NCBI GenBank assembly: GCA_023398815.1
Contig: JAEWRW010000015.1
Location: 1 to 64,000 of the forward strand
Direction of reading: 5' to 3'
DNA length: 64,000 bases
Source of the DNA: Bacillota bacterium
Lineage (GTDB): Bacteria; Bacillota; Clostridia; Christensenellales; UMGS416
Within the stretch, counting starts at the first letter, position 1; the number at the start of each line of letters is the position of its first letter. Both the position numbers and the translations under genes were made by a program. Below the pieces are notes generated by a model. The model was not told where the DNA came from. It saw only the letters and a list, made by a program, of their open reading frames with translations, and did no database searches. Positions 28,114 to 36,487 of the stretch are shown here, one piece after another.

Positions 28114-29193
28114 TCACTCGTCTTCGCTGGGGGCCACGGGCGGAGGGGCCACCGAGCCCCGCTGCACCAGTGATACGCTCGTCAGCACCTTGATATTGTT
28201 GCTTTGCACGGTGTTGTTGATGACGCTGACGAGGAGGTGCGCAGCCATCTGGCCGATCTCGTGGAAGTTCTGACGCACGGTGGTGAGGGGAACGGGGCTG
28301 CTCGCGTTGCTGGCCCAGTCGTCAAAGCCCACGATGGACACATCCTGAGGCACCCGCACGCCGCGCCGCAGAAGCTCTTCGATCACCTCCATGGCAAGCC
28401 GGTCGTTGCAGCAGAATAGTGCCGTGATTTCCCCTGCCCGAATGCGGTCAGCCAGCAGGTCATAGTCCACCACGCTGAGCAGGTGCCCCGCGTTCAGCTG
28501 CACACCGGCCTGCCGCATGGCGCTGCAGTAGCCGTCGTACCGCTCCAACTCCGAGCTTAAGAAAAAACGGTAGGCTACAAAGTGGATGGCGCGATGCCCC
28601 AGTTCCAGCAGGTTCCGTGTGGCCATCACCCCGCCTTCGAAGTTGTTGCACCCCACAAAGTGGCCCGGCGCTTCGATGTCATACCGGTCAATCTGCACGT
28701 AAGGAATGCTCGTCTCGCGCAGCAGGCGGTAGTTCTCCTGGCTCAACGTGGGGTTGAAGGGATAGAGGAGCAGGCCATCCACCTTACGATCGATCATCCG
28801 CAGGATGGCGGCACGTTCGCTGTCCAGCCGCTTGTCGCCCCATTCCACAATGAGGGAGTAGTCGTTGTCGGCCATGATCTTCTGCGCACCCTTGATGATT
28901 TGCATATAGGAGACGTCGTGGCCATCCTCCGGCGCCAGCAGCAGGGCCACGAGTTTGCTGGAGGGCGGCTCCTCGCCGGCGCCTCGCACAAAGGTTCCCT
29001 TGCTCTTCGTCCGGGTGATGCGTCCCTCGGCCACCAGGTCGGCCAGTGCCCGCCGAATGGTGATGGTACTGACACCGTAGAGCTTGGCGTACTCCTCTTC
29101 GCTGGGCAGCTTGTCGTTGGGCTGCAGCCTGCCATCAGAAATCTGTTCCCGTATGTTTTCTCGCACCTTTTCATATTTGGGGATTGCCCTCAT
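28114..29193 (-). CDS. GntR-family regulator with LacI-type sugar-binding domain (AraR-like architecture)
   Basis: A transcriptional repressor of 359 residues, matching AraR of B. subtilis (362) in length and layout. It has a winged helix of the GntR family at residues about 5-72 (KLPSEEEYAKLYGVSTIT then the wing GRITRTKSKGTFVRG) and a periplasmic-binding-like effector domain from about 80 to the end. By family behaviour it releases DNA on binding a sugar. The effector could be arabinose, but the regulator sits beside mannosidases, so I leave it open. The ribosome site is weak (AGGGG about 12 nt away), and its promoter overlaps a 20-bp palindrome consistent with autorepression. The mannosidase operon lies 236 nt downstream with its own promoter. 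Confidence 0.88.
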   Translation of the reverse strand: MRAIPKYEKVRENIREQISDGRLQPNDKLPSEEEYAKLYGVSTITIRRALADLVAEGRITRTKSKGTFVRGAGEEPPSSKLVALLLAPEDGHDVSYMQIIKGAQKIMADNDYSLIVEWGDKRLDSERAAILRMIDRKVDGLLLYPFNPTLSQENYRLLRETSIPYVQIDRYDIEAPGHFVGCNNFEGGVMATRNLLELGHRAIHFVAYRFFLSSELERYDGYCSAMRQAGVQLNAGHLLSVVDYDLLADRIRAGEITALFCCNDRLAMEVIEELLRRGVRVPQDVSIVGFDDWASNASSPVPLTTVRQNFHEIGQMAAHLLVSVINNTVQSNNIKVLTSVSLVQRGSVAPPPVAPSEDE

Positions 29194-29248
29194 GCGTCGC
29201 TTCGCCCCTGGAAGGAGCTCGTCCTTTCTGGTAGATAGTCGTGGTTTA

Positions 29249-29283
29249 GATTAAAGTATATTTTAATCAGTGATGATTTGCAA
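29249..29283 (-). promoter_or_regulatory. Promoter of the GntR/LacI regulator with palindromic operator
   Basis: Read leftwards: -35 TTGCAA (29278-29283), 17-bp spacer, -10 TATACT (29255-29260). The -10 sits inside GATTAAA-N6-TTTAATC (29249-29268), an operator-like inverted repeat that would block the polymerase when bound. Confidence 0.65.
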
Positions 29284-29365
29284 CGTTTGTTTTCGCTATG
29301 GGGGGTGGCGAGGCGAAAAAGGGGCAGATATGAGCTGTGCTGCGTGCCTCACTTGGTACACGGCA

Positions 29366-29401
29366 CAAAAAGTGGCAGGCAACGTTTGCTAGTCGCCTGC
29401 C
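29366..29401 (-). terminator. Intrinsic terminator of the leftward VOC gene
   Basis: On the minus strand a 10-bp stem with one G-U pair (29401-29392 with 29383-29374), an 8-nt loop, then ACTTTTT. It lies about 20 nt beyond the VOC stop. Confidence 0.72.
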
Positions 29402-29421
29402 AAGGTGGGAAGCCAATGGGT

Positions 29422-29805
29422 TTATGTGCTTTGCTCCAACTTGGGGATGCTGCGAAACACCAGCACATTCCCGTCAGGGTCGCGCAAACGGAAGGACTTC
29501 GCGCCCCAGGGCCACAGCACAGGGTCGGTGGTGGGGCAGAGGTTCATCGCGCGGATGCGCGCGCAAGCTCCGTCGGCATCGTCCACGCCAAAGCCAATCG
29601 TCATCAGGCCTGTACCAGCGCCGCCGAGGTCAAAGCCCATGTCGTGGATGGCCGCGTCCTTGTTGTAGATGGCCAGATGAAGACCGCTCACGCACAGCGC
29701 GGAGTGGATGTCGTCGCCCTCGGCCTTGGTATCAAAGAGCGTCTCGTAGAAGCGAACGAGTGCCGGCACATCGTCGGTGATGAAACAGATGTCTTGAAAT
29801 TCCAT
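29422..29805 (-). CDS. VOC-superfamily (glyoxalase/bleomycin resistance-like) protein
   Basis: A 127-residue single-module protein of the vicinal oxygen chelate fold, with paired beta-alpha-beta-beta-beta units. The first has the start MEFQDICFITDDVPALVRFY and the second the ending FRLRDPDGNVLVF typical of the family. The substrate is unknown; metal-dependent isomerase, dioxygenase or drug-binding roles all occur. ATG 29805 is placed 8 nt after GGAGG; the frame runs further upstream without support. It lies 90 nt downstream of the arginine operon in the same direction, and a terminator follows. Confidence 0.8.
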   Translation of the reverse strand: MEFQDICFITDDVPALVRFYETLFDTKAEGDDIHSALCVSGLHLAIYNKDAAIHDMGFDLGGAGTGLMTIGFGVDDADGACARIRAMNLCPTTDPVLWPWGAKSFRLRDPDGNVLVFRSIPKLEQST

Positions 29806-29895
29806 ATGCACATCCTCCTGCAGCCAGAATACCAAAAAACGCGCCCCGATGGAATCCCTCGGCTGCGTGTCGGTTTGGGTGTGAAGGTGGGCCGC

Positions 29896-30411
29896 TCAGC
29901 CTAGCGCCATGGTGTCAAAGTTGAGATCGTCGCAGGGCTCCAGTTCCTTGATGAAGAGTCCCCGCCGGTAGCCGCCGGGCATGACCTCCACACTGTGGAC
30001 GTAAAACCCACAGCCGTGGTAGAAACGGGCCAGCGGGATCATCTTCACCGCCGTGTGCAGGGCAATGGCACGAAATCCCTGTTCCCGGCAGTGGGCGATT
30101 GCCTCGGTCATCAGGGCCGATCCTGCACCGCTCGATTGCCAGTTGGGCAGCACGGCGAAGCGGCTGATGTAGGCCACATCGTTATTTATACGCCGCACAC
30201 GGATGGAGCCAACAGACTTCAGCCTGTTGTAGACGGCCAGCAGCACGGTCTGCTCCTCCATGGCCCGGAGGATGTCGTCCTCCGTCTCCCGCAGGGCGGC
30301 GGGGGGCTCGCTGAGCTTCAGGAGCGACTGATACTCCCCAAAGGAACCCTGCAGAATCTGGTGGAGGGCGGGGGCATCCTCGGGCCGGGCGGGGCGGACG
30401 ACGACGTTCAC
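29896..30411 (-). CDS. GNAT acetyltransferase in the arginine operon, candidate N-acetylglutamate synthase
   Basis: A 171-residue acetyl-CoA-dependent N-acetyltransferase. The acetyl-CoA loop is seen as QSSGAGSALMTEA near residue 90, after the beta strand ISRFAVLP. It starts with GTG overlapping the argF stop by 4 bp, so it is translationally coupled to arginine biosynthesis. The operon has argC, argB, argD and argF but no argA or argJ. A short single-domain synthase acetylating glutamate, as known from mycobacteria and other bacteria, would fill the first step. That role is an inference from context; the sequence itself only shows a GNAT fold. Confidence 0.7.
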   Translation of the reverse strand: MNVVVRPARPEDAPALHQILQGSFGEYQSLLKLSEPPAALRETEDDILRAMEEQTVLLAVYNRLKSVGSIRVRRINNDVAYISRFAVLPNWQSSGAGSALMTEAIAHCREQGFRAIALHTAVKMIPLARFYHGCGFYVHSVEVMPGGYRRGLFIKELEPCDDLNFDTMALG

Positions 30412-31376
30412 GCAGGCACCCCGCCCATCAGCTGGGCCATTGCCGCTTTTTGGGCGTGCAGGCGGTTCTCGGCCTCGTCAAAGATCACTGAGTTCGGCCC
30501 GTCGATGACCTCGGCGGTCACTTCCTCCCCCCGGTGGGCGGGCAGGCAGTGCAGGAACAGGGCATCGGGCTTGGCCTGGGCAAAGAGCGCACCGTTGACC
30601 TGGAAGCCGCGGAAGGCCTGAATGCGCCCCTGGGCCTCGCCTTCCTGGCCCATGCTGGCCCACACGTCGGTGTACACTACGTCGGCCCCAGCGATGGCCT
30701 TCTGGCAGTCGGCGGTCACCACGACCTCGGAGCCGTTGGCCTTGGCCGTCTCGGCGCAGGCGTTCACGATGGCCGGGTTGGGCTGGTACCCCTCGGGCGA
30801 GGCGATGAACACGTCCATGCCAACCTTGCTGCAAATCTCTAGCAGGGAGTGGGCCATGTTGTTACCGTCGCCGATGAAGGCGAGCTTCAGGCCTTCCAGT
30901 TCGTGCTTGTGCTCGTACACCGTCATGAGATCCGCCAGCACCTGGCAGGGGTGGTGGTCGTCGGTCAGGCCGTTGATGATCGGGATGGTGCCGTAGCGGG
31001 CCAAGTCCTCCACGTCGCTCTGGGCGAAGGTGCGAATCATGATGCCATCCAGGAACCGGGACAGCACCTGCGCCGTGTCGGCGATGCTCTCCCCCCGGTG
31101 GAGCTGGATGTCGTTGCCGCTGAGGAAGAGCGCCTGCCCGCCCAGCTGGTACATGCCCACCTCAAAGGACACCCGTGTGCGGGTGGAGGCTTTGGTGAAG
31201 ATCATGCCCAGCGATTTGCCTTTGAGCATCAGGTGGGGGATGCCGGCCTTCTGCTCGGCCTTCAGCTTCAGCGCCAGCGAGAGCAGCTGGTAGATCTCAT
31301 CCCGCGTGTAGTCCTGGTAGTGCAGCATGTGTTTGGGGGCGAAAGGCGCCTTGGCCTTGTAATTGAGCAAATCCAT
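30408..31376 (-). CDS. argF: Ornithine carbamoyltransferase
   Basis: Converts ornithine and carbamoyl phosphate to citrulline in arginine biosynthesis. The 322 residues contain the carbamoyl phosphate site STRTR (64-68), HPCQ near 146, and the ornithine-binding HCLPAHRGEE near 285. The start ATG 31376 has GGAGG upstream with GTGACC between, leaving 2 nt after argD. Its neighbours place it in the biosynthetic rather than the catabolic (arcB) role, and no arcA or arcC is present. Confidence 0.96.
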   Translation of the reverse strand: MDLLNYKAKAPFAPKHMLHYQDYTRDEIYQLLSLALKLKAEQKAGIPHLMLKGKSLGMIFTKASTRTRVSFEVGMYQLGGQALFLSGNDIQLHRGESIADTAQVLSRFLDGIMIRTFAQSDVEDLARYGTIPIINGLTDDHHPCQVLADLMTVYEHKHELEGLKLAFIGDGNNMAHSLLEICSKVGMDVFIASPEGYQPNPAIVNACAETAKANGSEVVVTADCQKAIAGADVVYTDVWASMGQEGEAQGRIQAFRGFQVNGALFAQAKPDALFLHCLPAHRGEEVTAEVIDGPNSVIFDEAENRLHAQKAAMAQLMGGVPA

Positions 31377-31378
31377 GG

Positions 31379-32572
31379 TCACACCTCCGAAAGAAGCTGA
31401 TTGAGCGTGTCACACAGGGCGTCGATCTGCGCGGGGGAGACGATGAGCGGCGGCAGGAAACGCAGGGTGTTGGCACCGGCATAGACGGTGGCAAAGCCCC
31501 GGTGAAGCAGTTCGTGCATCACGTCCTTGGCATGCAGGCGCTCCGCAAACTCCATGCCGAGCATCAAGCCCATGCCGCGTACATCTGCCACCACGGCGTG
31601 CCGGGCGGCGATGGCTTGCAGCTTGCCCTTGAAATAGGTGCCCAGGTCGGCGGCACGCTGGGTCAGCCCCTCCTGCTCCAGGGCATCCAGCACGGCCAGC
31701 CCGGCGGCGCAGGCCAGTGGGTTCCCGCCAAAAGTCGTGCCATGGTCGCCGGGGGTGAAGGCACAGACGGCTTCCTTGGCCAGCACCGCGCCGATCGGGA
31801 TGCCGCCGCCTAGCCCCTTGGCCAGGGTGAAGATATCCGGCTCGATGCCGAAGTGCTCAAAGGAGAAGAGCTTGCCCGTACGGCCCATGCCGGTCTGTAC
31901 CTCATCCACGATGAGCAGCAGCCCATGGGCTCGGCAGAGGGCCTCGACATCCCGCAGGTACTCGCCGCCCAGCTCCAGTATGCCGCCCTCGCCCTGGATC
32001 GTCTCCAGCAGCACGGCGGCGGTGTGGTCGTTGATGGCGGCCTCCACCAGGGCGATGTCCCCGGCGGGCACGTTGACGAACCCAGCCGGCAGCGGGCTGT
32101 AGGGAAGGTGGAAACGCTCCTGCCCGGTGGCGGCAGTCATTGCCAGCGTCCGGCCGTGGAAGGAGTTCTTGAGGGAGATGACCTCGTAGCGGCCCTCGCC
32201 CCGGGCGCTGAAGTACTTGCGGGCCAGCTTGACAGCCCCTTCGTTGGCCTCGCCACCGCTGTTGGCGAAGAACACCCGATCGGCGCAGGAGGCCTGCACC
32301 AGCTTGGCGGCCAGCGTCGCCTGCGGCTCATTGTAGAAGTAGTTGGAGCAGTGGGGGAGCTTGGTCAGCTGCCCGCTCACGGCCTTGACGAAGCCTGGGT
32401 GGTTGTAGCCAAGCAGATTGACGGCGATGCCCGCCATGAAGTCGGTGTAGGCGCGGCCATCGGCGTCATAGAGGGTGCAGCCCTCGCCATGGGTGAAGAG
32501 CACCTCCATCCGGGGGCCGTAGGTATTCATATAGTACTGATCGTCCAGCGCTTTGACTTCTTCGTACGTCAT
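31379..32572 (-). CDS. argD: Acetylornithine aminotransferase
   Basis: A PLP-dependent class III aminotransferase forming N2-acetylornithine from the semialdehyde and glutamate. The 397 residues include ANSGGEANEGAVKLAR (phosphate binding), the catalytic lid segment VDEVQTGMGRTG and PLP lysine Lys252 in LAKGLGGG. I chose ATG 32572, which has GAGG at a good distance; ATG 32578 overlaps the argB stop as TGATG and is also possible. It is the third gene of the arginine operon. It may also act in lysine biosynthesis, as ArgD often does. Confidence 0.95.
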   Translation of the reverse strand: MTYEEVKALDDQYYMNTYGPRMEVLFTHGEGCTLYDADGRAYTDFMAGIAVNLLGYNHPGFVKAVSGQLTKLPHCSNYFYNEPQATLAAKLVQASCADRVFFANSGGEANEGAVKLARKYFSARGEGRYEVISLKNSFHGRTLAMTAATGQERFHLPYSPLPAGFVNVPAGDIALVEAAINDHTAAVLLETIQGEGGILELGGEYLRDVEALCRAHGLLLIVDEVQTGMGRTGKLFSFEHFGIEPDIFTLAKGLGGGIPIGAVLAKEAVCAFTPGDHGTTFGGNPLACAAGLAVLDALEQEGLTQRAADLGTYFKGKLQAIAARHAVVADVRGMGLMLGMEFAERLHAKDVMHELLHRGFATVYAGANTLRFLPPLIVSPAQIDALCDTLNQLLSEV

Positions 32573-32577
32573 TCCCA

Positions 32578-33441
32578 TCACCTCGTCACCATGGTGCCAA
32601 TGCCCTTGTCGGTGAAAATCTCCAAGAGTACCGGGTGGGGGATGGTGCCGTTGACGATGTGGGTGCGGTTGACACCCTGCTCGATGCCCTTGATGCAACC
32701 CATGACCTTGGGGATCATGCCGCCGTTGATGACGCGCTGCTCGATGAGCCGGTAGATGTGATCGACCGAGATGACCGAGATGAGCGTGGAGGGATCCTGG
32801 GGGTTCATGCGCACACCGTCGATGTCTGTGAGGAACATCAGTTTTTCGGCTTTCAGCGCCGCGGCGATCTCACCAGCCACGGTGTCGGCGTTGATGTTGT
32901 AGCTCTGCCCGTCTGCCCCCACGCCGATGGGCGCGATGACCGGGATGTATTCCTCCTTGGCCAGCATCTCCAGCAGCTTCACGTTGACCTTGGAGATCTG
33001 CCCGACAAAGCCGTAGTCCACGCCGTCCCGCGGGGGCTTTTTCACCACCTCAATGAGGTTGGCGTCCTTGCCGCAAAGGCCGATGGACTTGGCTCCCAGG
33101 CCATTCAGTCTGGAGACGACGTCCTTGTTGATCTTGCCGGTCAGCACCATCTGCACCACGTCCATCGTGGCAGCGTCGGTGATGCGCAGGCCGTTGTGGA
33201 ACTTCGATTCGATGCTGAGTTTCTCCAACATGGAGTTGATGGCAGGCCCACCGCCATGCACGACGACCGGGTTGGCGCCCACGTACTTCAAAAGGGTGAT
33301 GTCCTGGAGGATCGTCTCTTCCTGCTCCTCGCTGATCATCGCGCTGCCGCCATATTTGATGACGACCGTTTTGCCGGAGAGCTGTTGGATGTAGGGCAGG
33401 GCCTCGATGAGGATGTTTGCCTTTTCAATGAGATTCATCAT
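32578..33441 (-). CDS. argB: Acetylglutamate kinase
   Basis: Phosphorylates N-acetylglutamate, the usual controlled step of the pathway. The 287 residues of the amino acid kinase fold show VVIKYGGSAM near residue 25, the substrate loop VHGGGPAINSML near residue 60 and the nucleotide segment FLTDIDGVR near 200. The N-terminal helix before the fold (MNLIEKANILIEALPYI) is of the type found in arginine-inhibited hexameric kinases, so feedback inhibition is plausible. GGAGG lies 10 nt before ATG 33441. Confidence 0.95.
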   Translation of the reverse strand: MMNLIEKANILIEALPYIQQLSGKTVVIKYGGSAMISEEQEETILQDITLLKYVGANPVVVHGGGPAINSMLEKLSIESKFHNGLRITDAATMDVVQMVLTGKINKDVVSRLNGLGAKSIGLCGKDANLIEVVKKPPRDGVDYGFVGQISKVNVKLLEMLAKEEYIPVIAPIGVGADGQSYNINADTVAGEIAAALKAEKLMFLTDIDGVRMNPQDPSTLISVISVDHIYRLIEQRVINGGMIPKVMGCIKGIEQGVNRTHIVNGTIPHPVLLEIFTDKGIGTMVTR

Positions 33442-33457
33442 AACGCTGGTTCCTCCG

Positions 33458-34498
33458 TTATAAATAGTTGGCCACGGTGCGCAACCCTTCGGTTTCGTCC
33501 ATGCCGGTCATCAGGTTCATGTTCTGGATGGCCTGGCCGCCGGCTCCTTTGATGAGGTTATCGAGGGCTGATATCAGGATGAGCCGGTTCGTTCGTTTGT
33601 CAATCTCCCACCCGATGTGCAGGCGGTTGGAGCCGACGACGTGCTTCAACTCGGGCAGGCTGCCCTTGGGGTGCAGCACCACGAAGGGATGCCCCTCAAA
33701 GAAGGCCTGGTAATGTTCCAGGATTTGCTTATGGGTCATGGCCTTGGCCAGCGGCGCGTAGATCGTCTCCAGGATGCCGCGCTTGACCGGCAGCAGGTGG
33801 GGGGTGAACGTCAACGTGACCGGGCTGTGATGCAGCAGCGACAGCTCTTGCTCAATCTCCGACGTGTGGCGGTGGCCGGTCACCTTGTATGCCTTAAAGT
33901 TGTCGTGTGCCTCGCAGAAGTGGAGATCCTGGGTGGCCTTGCGCCCCGCACCGGATATGCCCGACTTCGCGTCGATGATGGCACCGTTGGGGTGGATGAG
34001 GCCATCCTTTACCGCCGGGGCCAGCGTGAGGATGGAGCAGGTGGTGTAGCAGCCTGGGTTGCCCACGATCGTCGCCGTGCGAATCTGCTCCCGATAGAGC
34101 TCGGGCATGCCGTATACCGCGGTTTTTAAGAGTTCCGGGTGGGGGTGGGCATGGCCGTACCACTGCTCGTAGACGGCGGCGTCGTTGTAGCGGAAGTCGC
34201 CGGACAGGTCAATGACCCTGGCCCCGGCGGCGGCGATCTTGGGCACGGTGCTGGCGCTGACCACATGGGGCAGGGCGGTGAACACAATGTCGCAGTCCCC
34301 GCCCAGTGTTTTGGGGTTGAGCTCCTCCATGGTGGGCAGGCCCAAGCCTCGGAAATTGCCATAGAGCGTGGGCAGCTCCGCCCCCGCGTTGCTCTCAGAC
34401 ACCAGGTGGGCGATCTCCACCTGTGGGTGCCCCAGCAGCAACCGTAAGAGCTCCGTCCCGGCATACCCGGTGACGCCGACAATTCCAACCCGTACCAT
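33458..34498 (-). CDS. argC: N-acetyl-gamma-glutamyl-phosphate reductase
   Basis: An NADPH-dependent reductase giving N-acetylglutamate semialdehyde. The 346 residues begin with the nucleotide fold GIVGVTGYAGTELL. The catalytic cysteine is Cys150 in GNPGCYTT, and the substrate segment KSGISGAGRK follows near residue 180. AAGGAGG precedes ATG 34498. It is the first gene of the arginine operon, and its promoter carries an ArgR box. Confidence 0.96.
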   Translation of the reverse strand: MVRVGIVGVTGYAGTELLRLLLGHPQVEIAHLVSESNAGAELPTLYGNFRGLGLPTMEELNPKTLGGDCDIVFTALPHVVSASTVPKIAAAGARVIDLSGDFRYNDAAVYEQWYGHAHPHPELLKTAVYGMPELYREQIRTATIVGNPGCYTTCSILTLAPAVKDGLIHPNGAIIDAKSGISGAGRKATQDLHFCEAHDNFKAYKVTGHRHTSEIEQELSLLHHSPVTLTFTPHLLPVKRGILETIYAPLAKAMTHKQILEHYQAFFEGHPFVVLHPKGSLPELKHVVGSNRLHIGWEIDKRTNRLILISALDNLIKGAGGQAIQNMNLMTGMDETEGLRTVANYL

Positions 34499-34529
34499 CG
34501 ATCTTCCCCCTCCTTGCGGATGATGCTTA

Positions 34530-34558
34530 ATTATACATAGTCACGAATAAAAATGCAA
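34530..34558 (-). promoter_or_regulatory. Promoter of the arginine operon
   Basis: Read leftwards: -35 TTGCAT (34553-34558), 17-bp spacer, perfect -10 TATAAT (34530-34535). The transcript would start near 34523, about 25 nt before argC. Confidence 0.8.
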
Positions 34559-34559
34559 G
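34542..34559. promoter_or_regulatory. ArgR/AhrC operator (ARG box) over the argC promoter
   Basis: CACGAATAAAAATGCAAG matches the published B. subtilis ARG box CATGAATAAAAATKCAAK at 17 of 18 positions. It covers the -35 and most of the spacer of the argC promoter, so arginine-bound ArgR would repress the operon. The argR gene itself is outside the window. Confidence 0.85.
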
Positions 34560-34588
34560 CCACAAATTGGGGAAATCCGGTTGCTTTG

Positions 34589-34597
34589 TGGTATACT
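34589..34597 (+). promoter_or_regulatory. Candidate extended -10 promoter of araD
   Basis: TGG-TATACT (34589-34597) is an extended -10 element. The -35 region is poor (TTGGGG at 34567 with 19-bp spacing). It is 24 nt before the araD start and back to back with the argC promoter. Confidence 0.55.
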
Positions 34598-34620
34598 GTG
34601 GAAAACGCTAGAGGTGGCCC

Positions 34621-35334
34621 ATGGACGGCATGGAATGGAAAAAGAGAGTTTGGCAAGCCAATTTGGATTTGGTGAAGCATGGGTTGGTGCTGTTCACCTG
34701 GGGTAATGTCAGCGCCATTGACCGGGAGCGCAACCTTGTGTACATCAAGCCCAGCGGGGTGGAGTACGACACCATGACCCCCGACGACATCGTGGTGCTG
34801 ACTTTGGATGGCAAACAGGTGGAGGGGGTGCTGCGCCCCTCGTCAGACACCCCGACCCACCTGGCGCTATACCGCGCCTTTGCGGGCGTGGGTGGCATTG
34901 CCCACACCCACTCCACCTGGGCCACCACCTGGGCGCAGGCTGGGCGGGGTATTCCCTGCTATGGCACCACCCACGCCGATCATTTCTATGGCGAGATCCC
35001 CTGCACCCGCCCCATGGAGGATGAAGAGATCGCCACGGAGTACGAGGCAAACACCGGCGCGGTCATTGTGGAGCGCTTTGCAGAGGTGGATCCGCAGACC
35101 ATCCCTGCGGTGCTGGTGCACCAGCATGGGCCATTCACCTGGGGCCCCGATGCCGCCGGCGCGGTGGAGAGCGCCGTGGTGCTGGAGCAGGTCGCCCGCA
35201 TGGCCTGGCAGGCCGAGGCCTGCTATGGCGGCGTGCAACCCATCCCCCAGGCGCTGCTGGATAAGCACTTTCTGCGCAAGCATGGCAAGAATGCCTATTA
35301 TGGGCAATCCAAACCGAATGAGGTGCAACAATGA
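34621..35334 (+). CDS. araD: L-ribulose-5-phosphate 4-epimerase
   Basis: Converts L-ribulose 5-phosphate to D-xylulose 5-phosphate, the last step of L-arabinose use. The 237 residues belong to the class II aldolase/epimerase family: TWGNVSAID near 27, IKPSG near 42, zinc ligands in HTHSTW (about 96-101) and HQHGPF (about 170). KHGKNAYYGQ at the end is typical of AraD. L-xylulose-type paralogues (UlaF, SgbE) look alike, but the arabinofuranosidase in this window favours arabinose. AGAGGTGG precedes the start. No araA or araB is nearby. Confidence 0.92.
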   Translation: MDGMEWKKRVWQANLDLVKHGLVLFTWGNVSAIDRERNLVYIKPSGVEYDTMTPDDIVVLTLDGKQVEGVLRPSSDTPTHLALYRAFAGVGGIAHTHSTWATTWAQAGRGIPCYGTTHADHFYGEIPCTRPMEDEEIATEYEANTGAVIVERFAEVDPQTIPAVLVHQHGPFTWGPDAAGAVESAVVLEQVARMAWQAEACYGGVQPIPQALLDKHFLRKHGKNAYYGQSKPNEVQQ

Positions 35335-36356
35335 GCGAAACCAAAGCGTTGGTGTTCCACAACCCCGATGAGGCCCCCTTCCTGCTGACGGGCTTCCCCT
35401 GGCGGGCGGAGAATGGCAATTTCAACCGCATCCTTGAGCGGCTGATGCCAGGGCTGCCCCAACAGTTGAGCTGGGTCGCGCCCCAGCCCTCGGGCGGGAC
35501 GATCCGCTTCCGCACCAACAGCCACCGGCTGGCGCTGCGGGTGGAGCTCACGCGTACTGAGACCCACCGCTTCAACACGCAGAACCTCATGTCGGGCTTC
35601 GATGTCTACGTGGACGACGGCGAGGGGTTGCGCTATGTAACGAACCTGCTGGAGGATGGCAACCCCGCCGCCTACACGGCGGAACTCCCAGCCTTTGCTG
35701 ATGACCGCATGCGGCACTTCGTGCTGTATACTCCGCTGCAGAACCCCATCGCCTCCGTGGCCGTGGGGCTGGAGGAGGGGGCAGAGGTGCTGCCGCCGCC
35801 AGCCTTCGCGCTGGAGCATCCCATTCTCTTCTATGGCTCGTCCATCACCTGCGGGTTCAGCGCTTCCCGCCCGGGGCTCACATATCCAGCGCAGGTGGCT
35901 CGGCGGCTGAACGCCGGCTTCATCAACTTGGGCTTTGGCGGCGGTGCCAGGGGGGAGCTCGAAATTGCCCGTGCCATTGCCTCGCTGGAGCTTTCCTGCT
36001 TTGTGATGGATTACGACTTCAACTCGCCGGATGCCGCCCACCTCGGGCGCACCCACAAGCCGTTCTTCGATGTGGTGCGGGCGGCACAGCCGGAGTTGCC
36101 CATCGTGCTCATTTCCGCGCCCTACCACTGGAAGAACCCCGATGAGTTCGCCGAGCGTCGTGCCGTGGTGGAGGACACCTGGCGGCAGGCGGTGGCGGCG
36201 GGGGATCGGCACGTCTGGTTCCTCGATGGCAGCCAGTTCTTCGGTCGGGAGCCGGACTGGGCAGACTACACCGTGGACGCCCTGCACCCCAACGACCGCG
36301 GCTTCCAGCGCATGGCCGGGGACATTCTGGCGGCTGTCCAGCAAGCACTGGAATAA
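35331..36356 (+). CDS. SGNH/GDSL-type esterase, carbohydrate esterase-like
   Basis: A 341-residue predicted esterase with an N-terminal beta-sandwich (about 20-165) and a C-terminal SGNH hydrolase domain. The serine sits in FYGSSITCG near residue 170, block II Gly in GFGGGARGE, and the Asp-His pair in DALHPND near 325. The arrangement resembles CE2/CE3-like acetyl xylan esterases. Removing acetyl groups from plant sugars is therefore a reasonable guess but not proven. There is no signal peptide, so it would act inside the cell. It overlaps araD by 4 bp (ATGA), so it is translationally coupled to it. Confidence 0.82.
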   Translation: MSETKALVFHNPDEAPFLLTGFPWRAENGNFNRILERLMPGLPQQLSWVAPQPSGGTIRFRTNSHRLALRVELTRTETHRFNTQNLMSGFDVYVDDGEGLRYVTNLLEDGNPAAYTAELPAFADDRMRHFVLYTPLQNPIASVAVGLEEGAEVLPPPAFALEHPILFYGSSITCGFSASRPGLTYPAQVARRLNAGFINLGFGGGARGELEIARAIASLELSCFVMDYDFNSPDAAHLGRTHKPFFDVVRAAQPELPIVLISAPYHWKNPDEFAERRAVVEDTWRQAVAAGDRHVWFLDGSQFFGREPDWADYTVDALHPNDRGFQRMAGDILAAVQQALE

Positions 36357-36442
36357 CGCGAATAGGCCCGAGCATTAGGGCTCCCGCCGTGGGGGGGAGG
36401 CTATGCGTCAGGACATTGCAACTTTTTGGAAAGCTAGATAAA

Positions 36443-36474
36443 AAACACCGCGGAGAGTGCTCTCCGCGGTGTTT
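36443..36474. terminator. Bidirectional terminator
   Basis: A 15-bp stem (36443-36457 with 36460-36474) with A-run and T-run flanks on both sides. It serves the rightward esterase gene and the leftward lipoprotein gene. Confidence 0.85.
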
Positions 36475-36487
36475 GCGTGTACTGAGT

